Assembly (NCBI GenBank): GCA_027036095.1 | Contig: JALVTA010000146.1 | Location: forward strand, 1-6,395 | Direction: 5' to 3' | Length of the DNA: 6,395 nt | Origin: Thiotrichales bacterium | Lineage (GTDB): Bacteria > Pseudomonadota > Gammaproteobacteria > Thiomicrospirales > Thiomicrospiraceae | Shown here: positions 1 to 5,278 of the stretch, piece by piece | Layout of the letters: each line of letters opens with the position of its first letter | Position numbering within the stretch: position 1 is the stretch's first letter | Position numbers and translations under genes: made by a program | Notes under the pieces: generated by a model | Seen by the model: only the letters and a program-made list of their open reading frames with translations | Databases searched by the model: none | What the model was told of the DNA's origin: nothing

Positions 1-733
1 CCCATGGCGTGACCAGGCCGGCCTGGGCCCCTGCGTCGGTCGGCCCGTCGGGGGTGGGCAGGCCGGTAAGGCCCCAGGCATACTCGCGTTTCTGCAGCAC
101 CTTGCTCAGTGCCTTCCACCGCCGGGTACGCGCATTCCGAAACGCAGCCAGTTCGTCGATGATGACGCAATCTATATCTCGTGCGCCGGTGAGCTCGGCC
201 AGGATCGTGTGGATGCCGTCATGGTTGATGACGTAGATGTCGGCGTCGCTCTGCAGGGCGCGGATGCGCTGCGCTCGAGTCCCATGCAGCACGGCTGTGT
301 TCAGGTGCGGGAACGCCATGAATACTTCATGCTCCCACACGGTCGTGAGCGTGGAGAGCGGGGCCACGATCAATGCCTTGCGCACTTCGCCAATGCGCAT
401 CAAATAGTCCAGTGCGTACAGGGCCGCCCGTGTCTTGCCGGACCCCATGCCATTGAGTACATAGGCCCGCTTGTTGTCCGCCAGCAGGGCCGCAGTCACA
501 CGCTGGTGTGCAAATGGCGTACCGCCGGCCCAGTTGTACTCGACTTCGATGGGGGACGGCACAGTGAACCCAAGGTTGCGCAGCAGGCGCACCTCGTCCT
601 GCTTGTGCGGGACAGCCAGATACTTGCCATCTCGTAGCGGGGTGCTGTGCGGGATCATGGCGGCGATCCGGCCCGACCCTGGCACGACAAGCAGTTGCCG
701 CCCAGGTACGGGGTGTGCTACGAGCGCGTTCAT
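1..733 (-). CDS. SNF2-family DEAD/DEAH-type helicase, N-terminal part (cut by window edge)
   Basis: The first 244 residues are visible, reading leftward; the C-terminal half lies outside. It is an ATP-dependent nucleic-acid translocase or helicase of superfamily 2, SNF2 group. A Q-motif-like stretch with AHQ lies near residue 76. Walker A NGMGSGKT is at about 94-101, motif Ia APLSTL at 124-129, Walker B IIDEL at 191-195, and a motif III-like TGLPTP at 223-228. Phage relatives usually have TGTP here, so the Leu is unusual. The start ATG at 733 forms an ATGA overlap with the stop of the VRR-NUC gene. The Shine-Dalgarno is weak, so translational coupling is likely. SNF2-like helicases next to VRR-NUC nucleases are a common phage pairing, thought to act in replication or recombination intermediate processing. 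The family call is firm, the exact role inferred. Confidence 0.88.
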   Translation of the reverse strand, partial: MNALVAHPVPGRQLLVVPGSGRIAAMIPHSTPLRDGKYLAVPHKQDEVRLLRNLGFTVPSPIEVEYNWAGGTPFAHQRVTAALLADNKRAYVLNGMGSGKTRAALYALDYLMRIGEVRKALIVAPLSTLTTVWEHEVFMAFPHLNTAVLHGTRAQRIRALQSDADIYVINHDGIHTILAELTGARDIDCVIIDELAAFRNARTRRWKALSKVLQKREYAWGLTGLPTPDGPTDAGAQAGLVTPW

Positions 734-1020
734 TCCGACCCGCCTAGTGTAGTGATAAGCTCGACGAGCGGGCCTGTGTCGCCATCAATTACGATGCAGG
801 GCACGCCCTTCTCTTCATATCGGCGCATCGTTTCCTGTTGGCGGGGAGTGGGCTTCTTGCCGGGAGCCTTGGCCTCGATGCAGAATATGCGCCCATCTAT
901 TGCACAGATGAAATCGAGCGTAGGCTCGCCGAACCCGCCGGGGACGGGCATATACCACCAGCAGCCGTGCGCCTTGAGTACACGCTTGATGGCGGCCTTG
1001 ACCCTGCCTTCAGGCGTCAT
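730..1020 (-). CDS. VRR-NUC domain nuclease
   Basis: This 96-residue protein is essentially one VRR-NUC domain, a compact PD-(D/E)XK nuclease fold related to Holliday-junction resolvases and the FAN1 nuclease domain. The signature is seen as G31-x-P33 then D36, followed by IEAK at 48-51 (E49 and K51 catalytic) and a Gln pair at 61-62 in the helix after the core. The length is normal for stand-alone phage members. The ATG at 1020 is chosen because GGAGG sits 9 bases upstream and the protein then begins directly with the domain's first helix; a longer reading to 1128 would run through the previous gene. It overlaps the upstream 61-residue gene by 11 bases and the helicase start by ATGA. It probably cleaves branched or flap DNA together with the helicase; that substrate is inferred from the family. 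Confidence 0.9.
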   Translation of the reverse strand: MTPEGRVKAAIKRVLKAHGCWWYMPVPGGFGEPTLDFICAIDGRIFCIEAKAPGKKPTPRQQETMRRYEEKGVPCIVIDGDTGPLVELITTLGGSE

Positions 1021-1195
1021 CGAAGATGTCCTCCAGATCCTCCACACCCAGCTCACGCAGCTCACGACGCAGCTGCATGGCCTCGTATTTAGCGAGCGCC
1101 TCCATGTGCCGCTCCTTCGCCGGGTCACTGACCTTCGGCATGGGCGGGCGCTGAGACGGATTGATGTGGTAGTTACGATAGGGATGTTTGCTCAT
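1010..1195 (-). CDS. Small hypothetical protein, 61 residues
   Basis: I do not recognise this protein. The N-terminal third is rich in Pro, His, Tyr and Asn and looks unstructured. Residues about 26-48 are charged and look helical, and the C-terminus is strongly acidic (ending near EDIFDDA). There is no cysteine, membrane segment or known catalytic motif. The ATG at 1195 is chosen because GAGGA lies 5 bases upstream, overlapping the stop of the Cas4-like gene; the longer reading to 1252 would overlap that gene extensively. It is sandwiched 8 bases after the Cas4-like nuclease and overlaps the VRR-NUC gene by 11 bases, so it is surely co-translated with them. A basic/flexible start and acidic tail could suit a partner or adaptor of one of these enzymes, which is speculation. 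Confidence 0.72.
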   Translation of the reverse strand: MSKHPYRNYHINPSQRPPMPKVSDPAKERHMEALAKYEAMQLRRELRELGVEDLEDIFDDA

Positions 1196-1203
1196 GGTAA
1201 TCC

Positions 1204-1857
1204 TCACTTGCCGTTGTAGGGGCAGTCCTTGTATCCGCAGTATTTCTCGCACAGAAAGTTCTGCTTGAGAGGCCAGGAATCAGTAGCGTAGGAGTTCTCT
1301 ATCCGGTCGAGCACGGGGTGGACCTTCGCCCACACTCTCGGGAAGTCTGCAGTAGACAGCGGCTGCGGCGTGATCTTCTTGTCCTTCGTCCAGTAGTAGG
1401 CCAGGGTGAACTGCTCAACGTCAGGTAGGTAGGTGTGCAGGGCGATGGCACTGAGCTCCAGCTGCAGGAAGTCGTCGTATCTGCGGCCTGTCTTGTGGTC
1501 GACTACGAGTGCCCGGCCATCGTTGACCTTGGCATAGTCGATAACGCAGCGGAACCACACGTCCTTGTCGAAGTATCCGGTCGGCTCCAGATCCTCTGTG
1601 AGGGCGAGCTTCTGCTCCGGCATGCCTTCGCCGGTGGCATCGCGCAGTTTCTTAAGCACCTTCTCATGGTGTTTGAGGTCAAGGGGTAGCGGCGAACCCT
1701 TCATCAGGTAGTTCTCGAACTTCTTGTGCACCATCTTGCCGTACTCAGCGGCGTCGTTGGACTTGAAGGGCACGACCTTGGCCACCTTCTCAGCCCAGTA
1801 TTTGCGCGGGCAGGTCTTGTAGAGCGAAAGCGCGGAGTAGCTCCAGGCAAATGACAT
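1204..1857 (-). CDS. Cas4/RecB-like PD-(D/E)XK nuclease with probable iron-sulfur cluster
   Basis: This 217-residue protein matches the PDDEXK_1 (Cas4, AddB, RecB C-terminal) nuclease type. The opening YSALSLYKTCPRKYW is the classic N-terminal signature with Cys16. GKMVH gives His44, E81 lies in the following strand region, ID at 106-107 gives Asp107, and VVDHKTG at 118-124 supplies Asp120 and Lys122. The QLEL motif has Gln132. Three cysteines near the end (203, 207, 212) complete a four-Cys set of the kind that holds a 4Fe-4S cluster in Cas4 and AddB. Expected activity is metal-dependent DNA exonuclease, probably in recombination or end resection. The start is set at 1857 because GGAG lies 6 bases upstream and the family signature begins right there; an ATG at 1869 overlaps this ribosome site. 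No CRISPR genes or array are nearby, so this is a solo phage form. Confidence 0.88.
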   Translation of the reverse strand: MSFAWSYSALSLYKTCPRKYWAEKVAKVVPFKSNDAAEYGKMVHKKFENYLMKGSPLPLDLKHHEKVLKKLRDATGEGMPEQKLALTEDLEPTGYFDKDVWFRCVIDYAKVNDGRALVVDHKTGRRYDDFLQLELSAIALHTYLPDVEQFTLAYYWTKDKKITPQPLSTADFPRVWAKVHPVLDRIENSYATDSWPLKQNFLCEKYCGYKDCPYNGK

Positions 1858-1863
1858 AGCATT

Positions 1864-1867
1864 CTCC
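1864..1867 (-). promoter_or_regulatory. Ribosome binding site deciding the Cas4-like start
   Basis: GGAG on the minus strand lies 6 bases before the ATG at 1857. The alternative in-frame ATG at 1869 directly abuts this GGAG and has no purine-rich site of its own at normal spacing. This supports the shorter protein, which begins exactly where the Cas4/RecB family signature starts. Confidence 0.7.
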
Positions 1868-1878
1868 ATACGAATTAC

Positions 1879-1893
1879 GTCAACTTTGTTGAC
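1879..1893. promoter_or_regulatory. Perfect inverted repeat, possible operator
   Basis: GTCAAC and GTTGAC are perfect 6-base arms around a 3-base spacer. The repeat sits 21 bases before the Cas4-like start codon and 11 bases before its ribosome site. The compact two-fold symmetry and position suit a dimeric repressor or activator site for the left-hand operon. A short RNA hairpin in the leader is also possible. No second copy was seen in the window. Confidence 0.4.
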
Positions 1894-1913
1894 AAATCTC
1901 CACGGCTACCAAC

Positions 1914-1980
1914 AAAAGGCGCCGCAGACTTGAATTAGGGTGCGGGTGTCCAGGCTTATGGCGTTTCTAATTACGGCGCC
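1914..1980 (-). terminator. Possible terminator or structured RNA: GC stem with inner stem, then T-run
   Basis: On the minus strand a perfect 7-base GC stem (GGCGCCG with CGGCGCC, plus positions 1974-1980 and 1918-1924) encloses a second 6-base stem AATTAG/CTAATT (1967-1972 with 1933-1938). Between the stems is an asymmetric internal loop of 1 and 8 bases, and the apical loop is 28 bases. The outer stem is followed by TTTT (1917-1914). A GC stem followed by T residues after the last gene of the right-hand block suits a rho-independent terminator, but the large loop and short T-run are atypical. A folded small RNA or protein-binding element is an alternative. Confidence 0.35.
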
Positions 1981-1989
1981 CACCTTTGA

Positions 1990-2034
1990 CCACTGGCCTG
2001 CATGTGATGAAAAACAGGGGCATGCGAGGTGTGG
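1990..2034. repeat. Interrupted hairpin
   Basis: CCAC (1990-1993) can pair with GTGG (2031-2034), CCT (1997-1999) with AGG (2027-2029), and GCATG (2000-2004) with CATGC (2021-2025). This gives 12 base pairs with one internal loop, a single-base bulge at 2026 and a 16-base apical loop containing an A5 run. It lies beside the GC stem-loop at 1918-1980. Pairing could occur in an RNA from either strand. The function is unknown and the fold was found only by eye. Confidence 0.35.
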
Positions 2035-2092
2035 CAGCACTGGCACTGACCGGTACCCGCTGAGACCGGGGGTGAGGAGTTAGGCGCCAACC

Positions 2093-2311
2093 CTATACCT
2101 CGGTAACCCAGAATATCATATACCACTCAGGATCAGCGTTATCGGTGACAACGGACAGCTGCGCCGTGTGGTACACGACGTAGTCATACCCGCGCTTGTA
2201 CTTCTCGTCGGCCGCGGCGTCGACACGGGCGGCGTAGGTGTCCACATCGTCGGGCAGCTCCTTGACGACTTCAGCGAGCTTCTCGCACTCCTGGCGCTTG
2301 ATGACTTTCAT
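2093..2311 (-). CDS. Small hypothetical protein, 72 residues
   Basis: I do not recognise this family. The first half is charged and helical (KRQECEKLAEVVKELPDD, about residues 5-22, continuing into an Ala/Asp/Lys-rich helix). The second half is rich in Tyr, Val and Trp and looks like beta strands (VVYHTAQLSVVTD about 43-55, YMIFWVTEV at the end), so a small alpha-beta domain is likely. The ATG at 2311 has GGAGGG 7 bases upstream and forms an ATGA overlap with the membrane-protein gene before it, so a longer reading starting at 2350 is not needed. It is the last gene of the right-hand block and is followed by the structured intergenic region. No function can be assigned. Confidence 0.75.
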   Translation of the reverse strand: MKVIKRQECEKLAEVVKELPDDVDTYAARVDAAADEKYKRGYDYVVYHTAQLSVVTDNADPEWYMIFWVTEV

Positions 2312-2553
2312 TGTGCATCCCTCCAGTGCGCACGGCACACGAACACGCACAGCACGGTGAGAGTGAAGAAGGCCATCGACGAGATGATGTCGGCGAGATT
2401 GAAGACGTACTCACCATAGATTAACAGGTCGAGCTTCGCCATTATGATCTCCACCCACACATATAGAATGAACACGACTACAGTGGCCTGCCATGCAACC
2501 CAGTTGCACGCGAGACAAATGCTTGTGGCGATATCAAGGGTAGCCTGCTTCAT
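2308..2553 (-). CDS. Small two-pass membrane protein, 81 residues
   Basis: This is an unknown protein with two strongly hydrophobic stretches, about residues 18-38 (VAWQATVVVFILYVWVEII) and 54-73 (ADIISSMAFFTLTVLCVFVC), separated by a short loop with Lys, Asp and Glu. There is no cleavable signal-peptide pattern, and the tail after the second segment is basic then mixed (RAHWRDAQ). It overlaps the DnaQ-like exonuclease stop by ATGA and its own stop overlaps the next start by ATGA, with GAGGAG 10 bases upstream of its start. Within a replication operon it could anchor a complex at the membrane, modify the host envelope, or act in superinfection exclusion or lysis timing. It is too early in the genome layout, and lacks the companions, to call it a holin. 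Confidence 0.8.
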   Translation of the reverse strand: MKQATLDIATSICLACNWVAWQATVVVFILYVWVEIIMAKLDLLIYGEYVFNLADIISSMAFFTLTVLCVFVCRAHWRDAQ

Positions 2554-3227
2554 AAGATAGTAACTCCTCGGGATAGCAATTCCCGGTTGATGTTGATGAG
2601 GTGCTGGGCCTGGGCCGTGGCGTCGGCGAGTGCACTGTGCGCAACCGCAGGTTTAACTTTCGGTGCGATCCTGTGACCTCCAGCGATCTCGATCCGCGCC
2701 TTGATACGGTCAGCCAGTTCCACGTCGCCACGAGCAATCATCCGCTTGAGGGCGGGGTTCGTAGGGCTGGGCACTCGCAGTGCCTTGACGGTGCGATAGC
2801 AACGGTCGGTCCAGAACTCCCATGCGGGGGTAACGCCGACCGCGGCCATGGCGTGCTTGATGATGACGTTGTCGAAGCCAGCGCCGTTGCCCCACACCTC
2901 CTTGTCGGAGACAAAAGTGTTGAACGCTTCAAGGGCTTCGCGCAGGGGTAGGTGCATGCTGGTGTTGTCTGTCAGCAGACGACGTGCGGCATCGGACTGC
3001 TTCATCCACCACTGCAGGGTTTTTGCGTTGACCTTGAGGCCAGCGTCGAGGCAGCTCTGGATATCCACGAGCACCTCGAAGGAAGCACGGATAGTCTCCA
3101 TGTCGAACCGCACGGCGCCGATGGACAGGATGACGGAGTCAGGCTCGGTGCCCATGGTCTCGATGTCGACCATGATGTGCTGGTCTGCAAGCTCTGTGTT
3201 GTCGTCGAATATGGATAGTTGGGTCAT
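2550..3227 (-). CDS. DnaQ/RNase T-like 3'-5' exonuclease (DEDDh)
   Basis: This 225-residue protein has the complete DEDDh exonuclease set. VDIETMG gives Asp21 and Glu23, NGAGFDN gives Asp119, and HSALAD gives His197 and Asp202. The stretch DSVILSIGAVRFD after the first motif is characteristic of the Rv2179c/RNase T-like and T4 DexA-like group, which degrades single-stranded DNA or RNA from the 3' end. The start at 3227 is an ATGA overlap with the polymerase stop. A strong AAGGAGG inside the last polymerase codons precedes it, so the longer reading to 3290 is rejected. Because the polymerase already carries its own proofreading domain, this enzyme probably works elsewhere: recombination, RNA turnover or nucleotide salvage from host DNA. 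The catalytic family is clear, the substrate is not. Confidence 0.92.
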   Translation of the reverse strand: MTQLSIFDDNTELADQHIMVDIETMGTEPDSVILSIGAVRFDMETIRASFEVLVDIQSCLDAGLKVNAKTLQWWMKQSDAARRLLTDNTSMHLPLREALEAFNTFVSDKEVWGNGAGFDNVIIKHAMAAVGVTPAWEFWTDRCYRTVKALRVPSPTNPALKRMIARGDVELADRIKARIEIAGGHRIAPKVKPAVAHSALADATAQAQHLININRELLSRGVTIL

Positions 3228-5053
3228 TTCGCCTCCTTGTAATTGTCGGCAATTGAAAGGTCTGCCTCGAGAGGCAGGTTGGGTAGCCAAGCGGGCGGGG
3301 TAGTGAGTTCGTCATGCAGCAGCTGCCGCACCCACTCGGCGGATTTATGGGAATACACAAGTTCGTCATGCACGGACAGCTGCGCATGGAACCCATGTGC
3401 CACCATGCGCAGCTCTGCTTCTACAAGCACGATGCGGGCCAGGGCCTGCACGATATTCTCAAGCATGGCAGCGCCGTAAATTTTCTTCCATCCGTTGGAG
3501 GACCGGTACCGGTACCCGTCCGACACTCGGTGCAGGTCAGGGTAGTGGATCATCATGTCATTCGGCAAGATCAATTTCTTGCCAACATAGCGCACCGGCC
3601 CCACTGCAGTGCCGGACCCGCCGGCGATCATTCTGTCGAGTATGCGGTCCAGATGTTTCCACAGTCTGGGAATCTCCGGGTATGCACTGCGATAAGTCTT
3701 AACCGCGACCTCAGCTTCCGATAACGTGACCTCGTTGCCTGATGCCGTAACAGAGTAGTGGAACCTCGTTGCGCTCATACCGAAGCCCAGTCCGAGGATG
3801 CACATTTTGCCAATGAAGCGCTGCGCCTCTGTGATTTCCTCCTCTGGCAGATGGTAGAGCTCATTGGCAGCAAAGGCACGGTATGGATCGCCGGTGACAA
3901 AGGCGTCCACGAGCTTCTGGGAGTTGGCGAGGACAGCAGTGATGCGGGCCTCGATCTGAGCGAGGTCTCCAACGATCAGCTTCTCGCCCGGGGCGGGCAA
4001 TATCGCCTCTCGCAGGTCGCTGCCACGTGGCAGGTTCTGCAGGTTCAGCTTGTCGTACCCACTGAACCGCCCGGTATGCGCTCCATAGTACAGGATAGGC
4101 ACGGCGAAGGTCTCGGATATGCTGGCCAATATCATGAGGCGGCGTGTCCTCGTGGCCTTGATGGTTGACGATGCCTGTATCTTGGCCTCCGCCAGGCGTC
4201 GGATCGTGGGGTTGTTGTGGATCAGCAAGCTGCGCATGAACTCGTCAGTCTTGGCGAATGCGTAGGCTTGTTGCCCGGTGCGTGGGCTGATCTTTGTGCC
4301 CGGAATGACGCCGTTGGCCTGCAGTATCGCAGCGAACTTGGTGGGGCTGCGCAACTCCTTGGTGTCGGACACCCCTGCGGCCTGCAGTGCGCCTGCGAGC
4401 GTCAGCTTCTCCATGTGGTCGGCACGTCTGAGTACACCAAGATCGAGCCTCAGCCGGGGCTGGACGTATTTGCGTACGGTCTCGCCGATTATGCGCACTT
4501 CCGCTGCCGGCAGTTTGTTGATCGTACGCAGAAAGATATCCCGGCAGAGGTCAACGTCCTGAGCGCAGTAGTTGCGCATGGGGATTATTAGCTCAGGGTA
4601 TAGCGTCTTGAGCTCGTTCCAGGCCGGGATGCTGCGGGTCTTGTCAATGAAGTCACCCTTGTACCCGGCGCCACCGCCTTCCATCTCGCTGATATAGCTT
4701 GCCACGTCGGCGAGGCGAACACGGCCACGCGGTATGAACGGTGCGTAGACAGGCCGGGAAGCGAACATGGTGCAGTAGTAATGCTTGGGCACATGGCCAA
4801 AACGCCACGCCGTGACGGCGGCATCGAACATGGCGTTGTGGGCGACGAGCATGGCGTTATCCCAGTCGACCTTGTTCAGCAGTTTTGCGATTGCCTTGGT
4901 GCCGGCGGCAACCTGGGTCTCGCCATCATTGACCTTGAGGCCCAGCATAACCGCCTCGAATCGGTCGTCGAGGATGTACTCCTGCATCGTCATCTTGGCA
5001 AGGGAGTACTCTGAGTCGAATACCGTCTCGTAGTCCAGGGTTATGATGTCCAT
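3224..5053 (-). CDS. polA: Family A DNA polymerase with 3'-5' exonuclease domain
   Basis: This 609-residue replicative polymerase lacks the 5'-3' exonuclease domain of cellular Pol I. The proofreading domain is at about 1-180: LDYET (Asp7, Glu9), HNAMFD (72-77, Asp77) and YCAQD (Tyr162, Asp166) are all intact. The polymerase core follows: TGRFSG (327-332), motif A GDLAQIEAR (Asp363, steric-gate Glu368, Arg370), motif B with Arg412, Lys416, Leu420 and Phe424, a helix with NIVQALAR (533-540), and motif C VHDE (561-564). Leu420 aligns with E. coli Phe762 and Phe424 with Tyr766. Motif A has Leu and Ala where E. coli has Tyr706 and Ser707. The start ATG at 5053 overlaps the previous stop by 13 bases, with GAGG 7 bases upstream. 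Exonuclease, membrane-protein and unknown genes follow in tight overlap. The function is secure. Confidence 0.97.
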   Translation of the reverse strand: MDIITLDYETVFDSEYSLAKMTMQEYILDDRFEAVMLGLKVNDGETQVAAGTKAIAKLLNKVDWDNAMLVAHNAMFDAAVTAWRFGHVPKHYYCTMFASRPVYAPFIPRGRVRLADVASYISEMEGGGAGYKGDFIDKTRSIPAWNELKTLYPELIIPMRNYCAQDVDLCRDIFLRTINKLPAAEVRIIGETVRKYVQPRLRLDLGVLRRADHMEKLTLAGALQAAGVSDTKELRSPTKFAAILQANGVIPGTKISPRTGQQAYAFAKTDEFMRSLLIHNNPTIRRLAEAKIQASSTIKATRTRRLMILASISETFAVPILYYGAHTGRFSGYDKLNLQNLPRGSDLREAILPAPGEKLIVGDLAQIEARITAVLANSQKLVDAFVTGDPYRAFAANELYHLPEEEITEAQRFIGKMCILGLGFGMSATRFHYSVTASGNEVTLSEAEVAVKTYRSAYPEIPRLWKHLDRILDRMIAGGSGTAVGPVRYVGKKLILPNDMMIHYPDLHRVSDGYRYRSSNGWKKIYGAAMLENIVQALARIVLVEAELRMVAHGFHAQLSVHDELVYSHKSAEWVRQLLHDELTTPPAWLPNLPLEADLSIADNYKEAK

Positions 5054-5226
5054 TTCGCGGCCTCGAACCCTATGCAGCTGAACACGGCTCTATCACCATC
5101 AAGAGAGATGGAGAACTTGATGTTACGAATACGTGCACCGCGGGGAGGCGGCACCGACTTGGCGCACTCCCTACGGCGCGGGCAATACTCGTTCGAGCAG
5201 TAGGTTGGCATATATGCGAGCTTCAT
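5041..5226 (-). CDS. Four-cysteine small protein, 61 residues
   Basis: This short protein has CSNEYCPRRREC at residues 10-21 (Cys10, Cys15, Cys21) and a fourth cysteine at 51 in FSCIGF, with a basic, proline-rich middle (PPPRGAR). The CxNxxCPxRxxC pattern followed by a distant C-terminal cysteine recalls a class of tiny phage proteins of unknown role. Four cysteines could bind zinc, but the spacing does not match a standard zinc finger I can name. The ATG at 5226 has GAGGAG 7 bases upstream; the GTG at 5241 lies before that site and is rejected. It overlaps the polymerase start by 13 bases, so it may set polymerase translation by coupling. A nucleic-acid-binding accessory role is only a guess. 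Confidence 0.78.
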   Translation of the reverse strand: MKLAYMPTYCSNEYCPRRRECAKSVPPPRGARIRNIKFSISLDGDRAVFSCIGFEAAKWTS

Positions 5227-5249
5227 GACTTCACTCCTCACGTATGTAT

Positions 5250-5278
5250 GTTATACACACTATCCTTTTTCGAGTACA
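5250..5278 (-). promoter_or_regulatory. Weak sigma-70-like promoter candidate before the polymerase segment
   Basis: On the minus strand TATAAC (5255-5250, five of six to consensus) stands 17 bases after TGTACT (5278-5273, only about three of six to TTGACA). A start about seven bases downstream would give a leader of roughly 17 bases containing the GAGGAG ribosome site of the four-cysteine gene. It falls in the 33-base gap after the 174-residue gene, the only gap of this size within the right-hand block. The poor -35 makes this tentative; an activator-dependent or read-through arrangement is equally possible. Confidence 0.25.

Larger units (their letters stand above)
1858..2092. other. Intergenic region between two operon blocks, structured
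   Basis: This is the only substantial gap in the window, 235 bases between the stop of the 72-residue gene and the Cas4-like start. The part next to the Cas4-like gene (about 1861-1917) is more AT-rich than the rest. It contains a 15-base inverted repeat (1879-1893), a two-part stem-loop (1918-1980), an interrupted hairpin (1990-2034), a tandem six-base repeat GCACTG (2037-2048), a small hairpin CCGGT/ACCGG (2050-2069) and three GGCGCC palindromes (1918-1923, 1975-1980, 2083-2088). No ORF above about 18 codons with a ribosome site is present on the minus strand, and I found no convincing sigma-70 promoter. It could hold a terminator plus control region, a small RNA or a replication origin. 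Confidence 0.6.

Noticed and set aside
209..637. Plus-strand ORF of 142 codons
   Set aside because: It lies antisense to the SNF2 helicase, whose motifs are clear, and its product has no recognisable domain.
1204..1857. CRISPR-Cas locus suggested by the Cas4-like protein
   Set aside because: There are no Cas1, Cas2 or effector genes and no repeat-spacer array anywhere in the window.
1855..1916. Sigma-70 promoter ahead of the Cas4-like gene
   Set aside because: TTGACG, TTGTCA and TTGTTG can serve as -35 boxes, but none has a recognisable -10 at 16-18 bases; the best spacing places the start inside the gene.
1918..1980. tRNA-like appearance: 7-base terminal stem and a TTCAAG stretch on the minus strand
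   Set aside because: The span is only 63 bases, the TTCAAG is not flanked by a pairing T-stem at the right distance from the acceptor stem, and no D-arm or anticodon arm can be drawn.
1967..2023. 18-codon minus-strand ORF in the intergenic region
   Set aside because: There is no Shine-Dalgarno before its ATG, it is very short, and it runs through the stem-loop structures.
2308..2553. Holin
   Set aside because: Two membrane segments and small size fit, but there is no endolysin or spanin nearby and the gene is locked into the replication operon.
2601..3303. Several overlapping plus-strand ORFs opposite the exonuclease gene
   Set aside because: They are mirror frames of a gene with all DEDDh motifs; their products are low-complexity and unlike known proteins.
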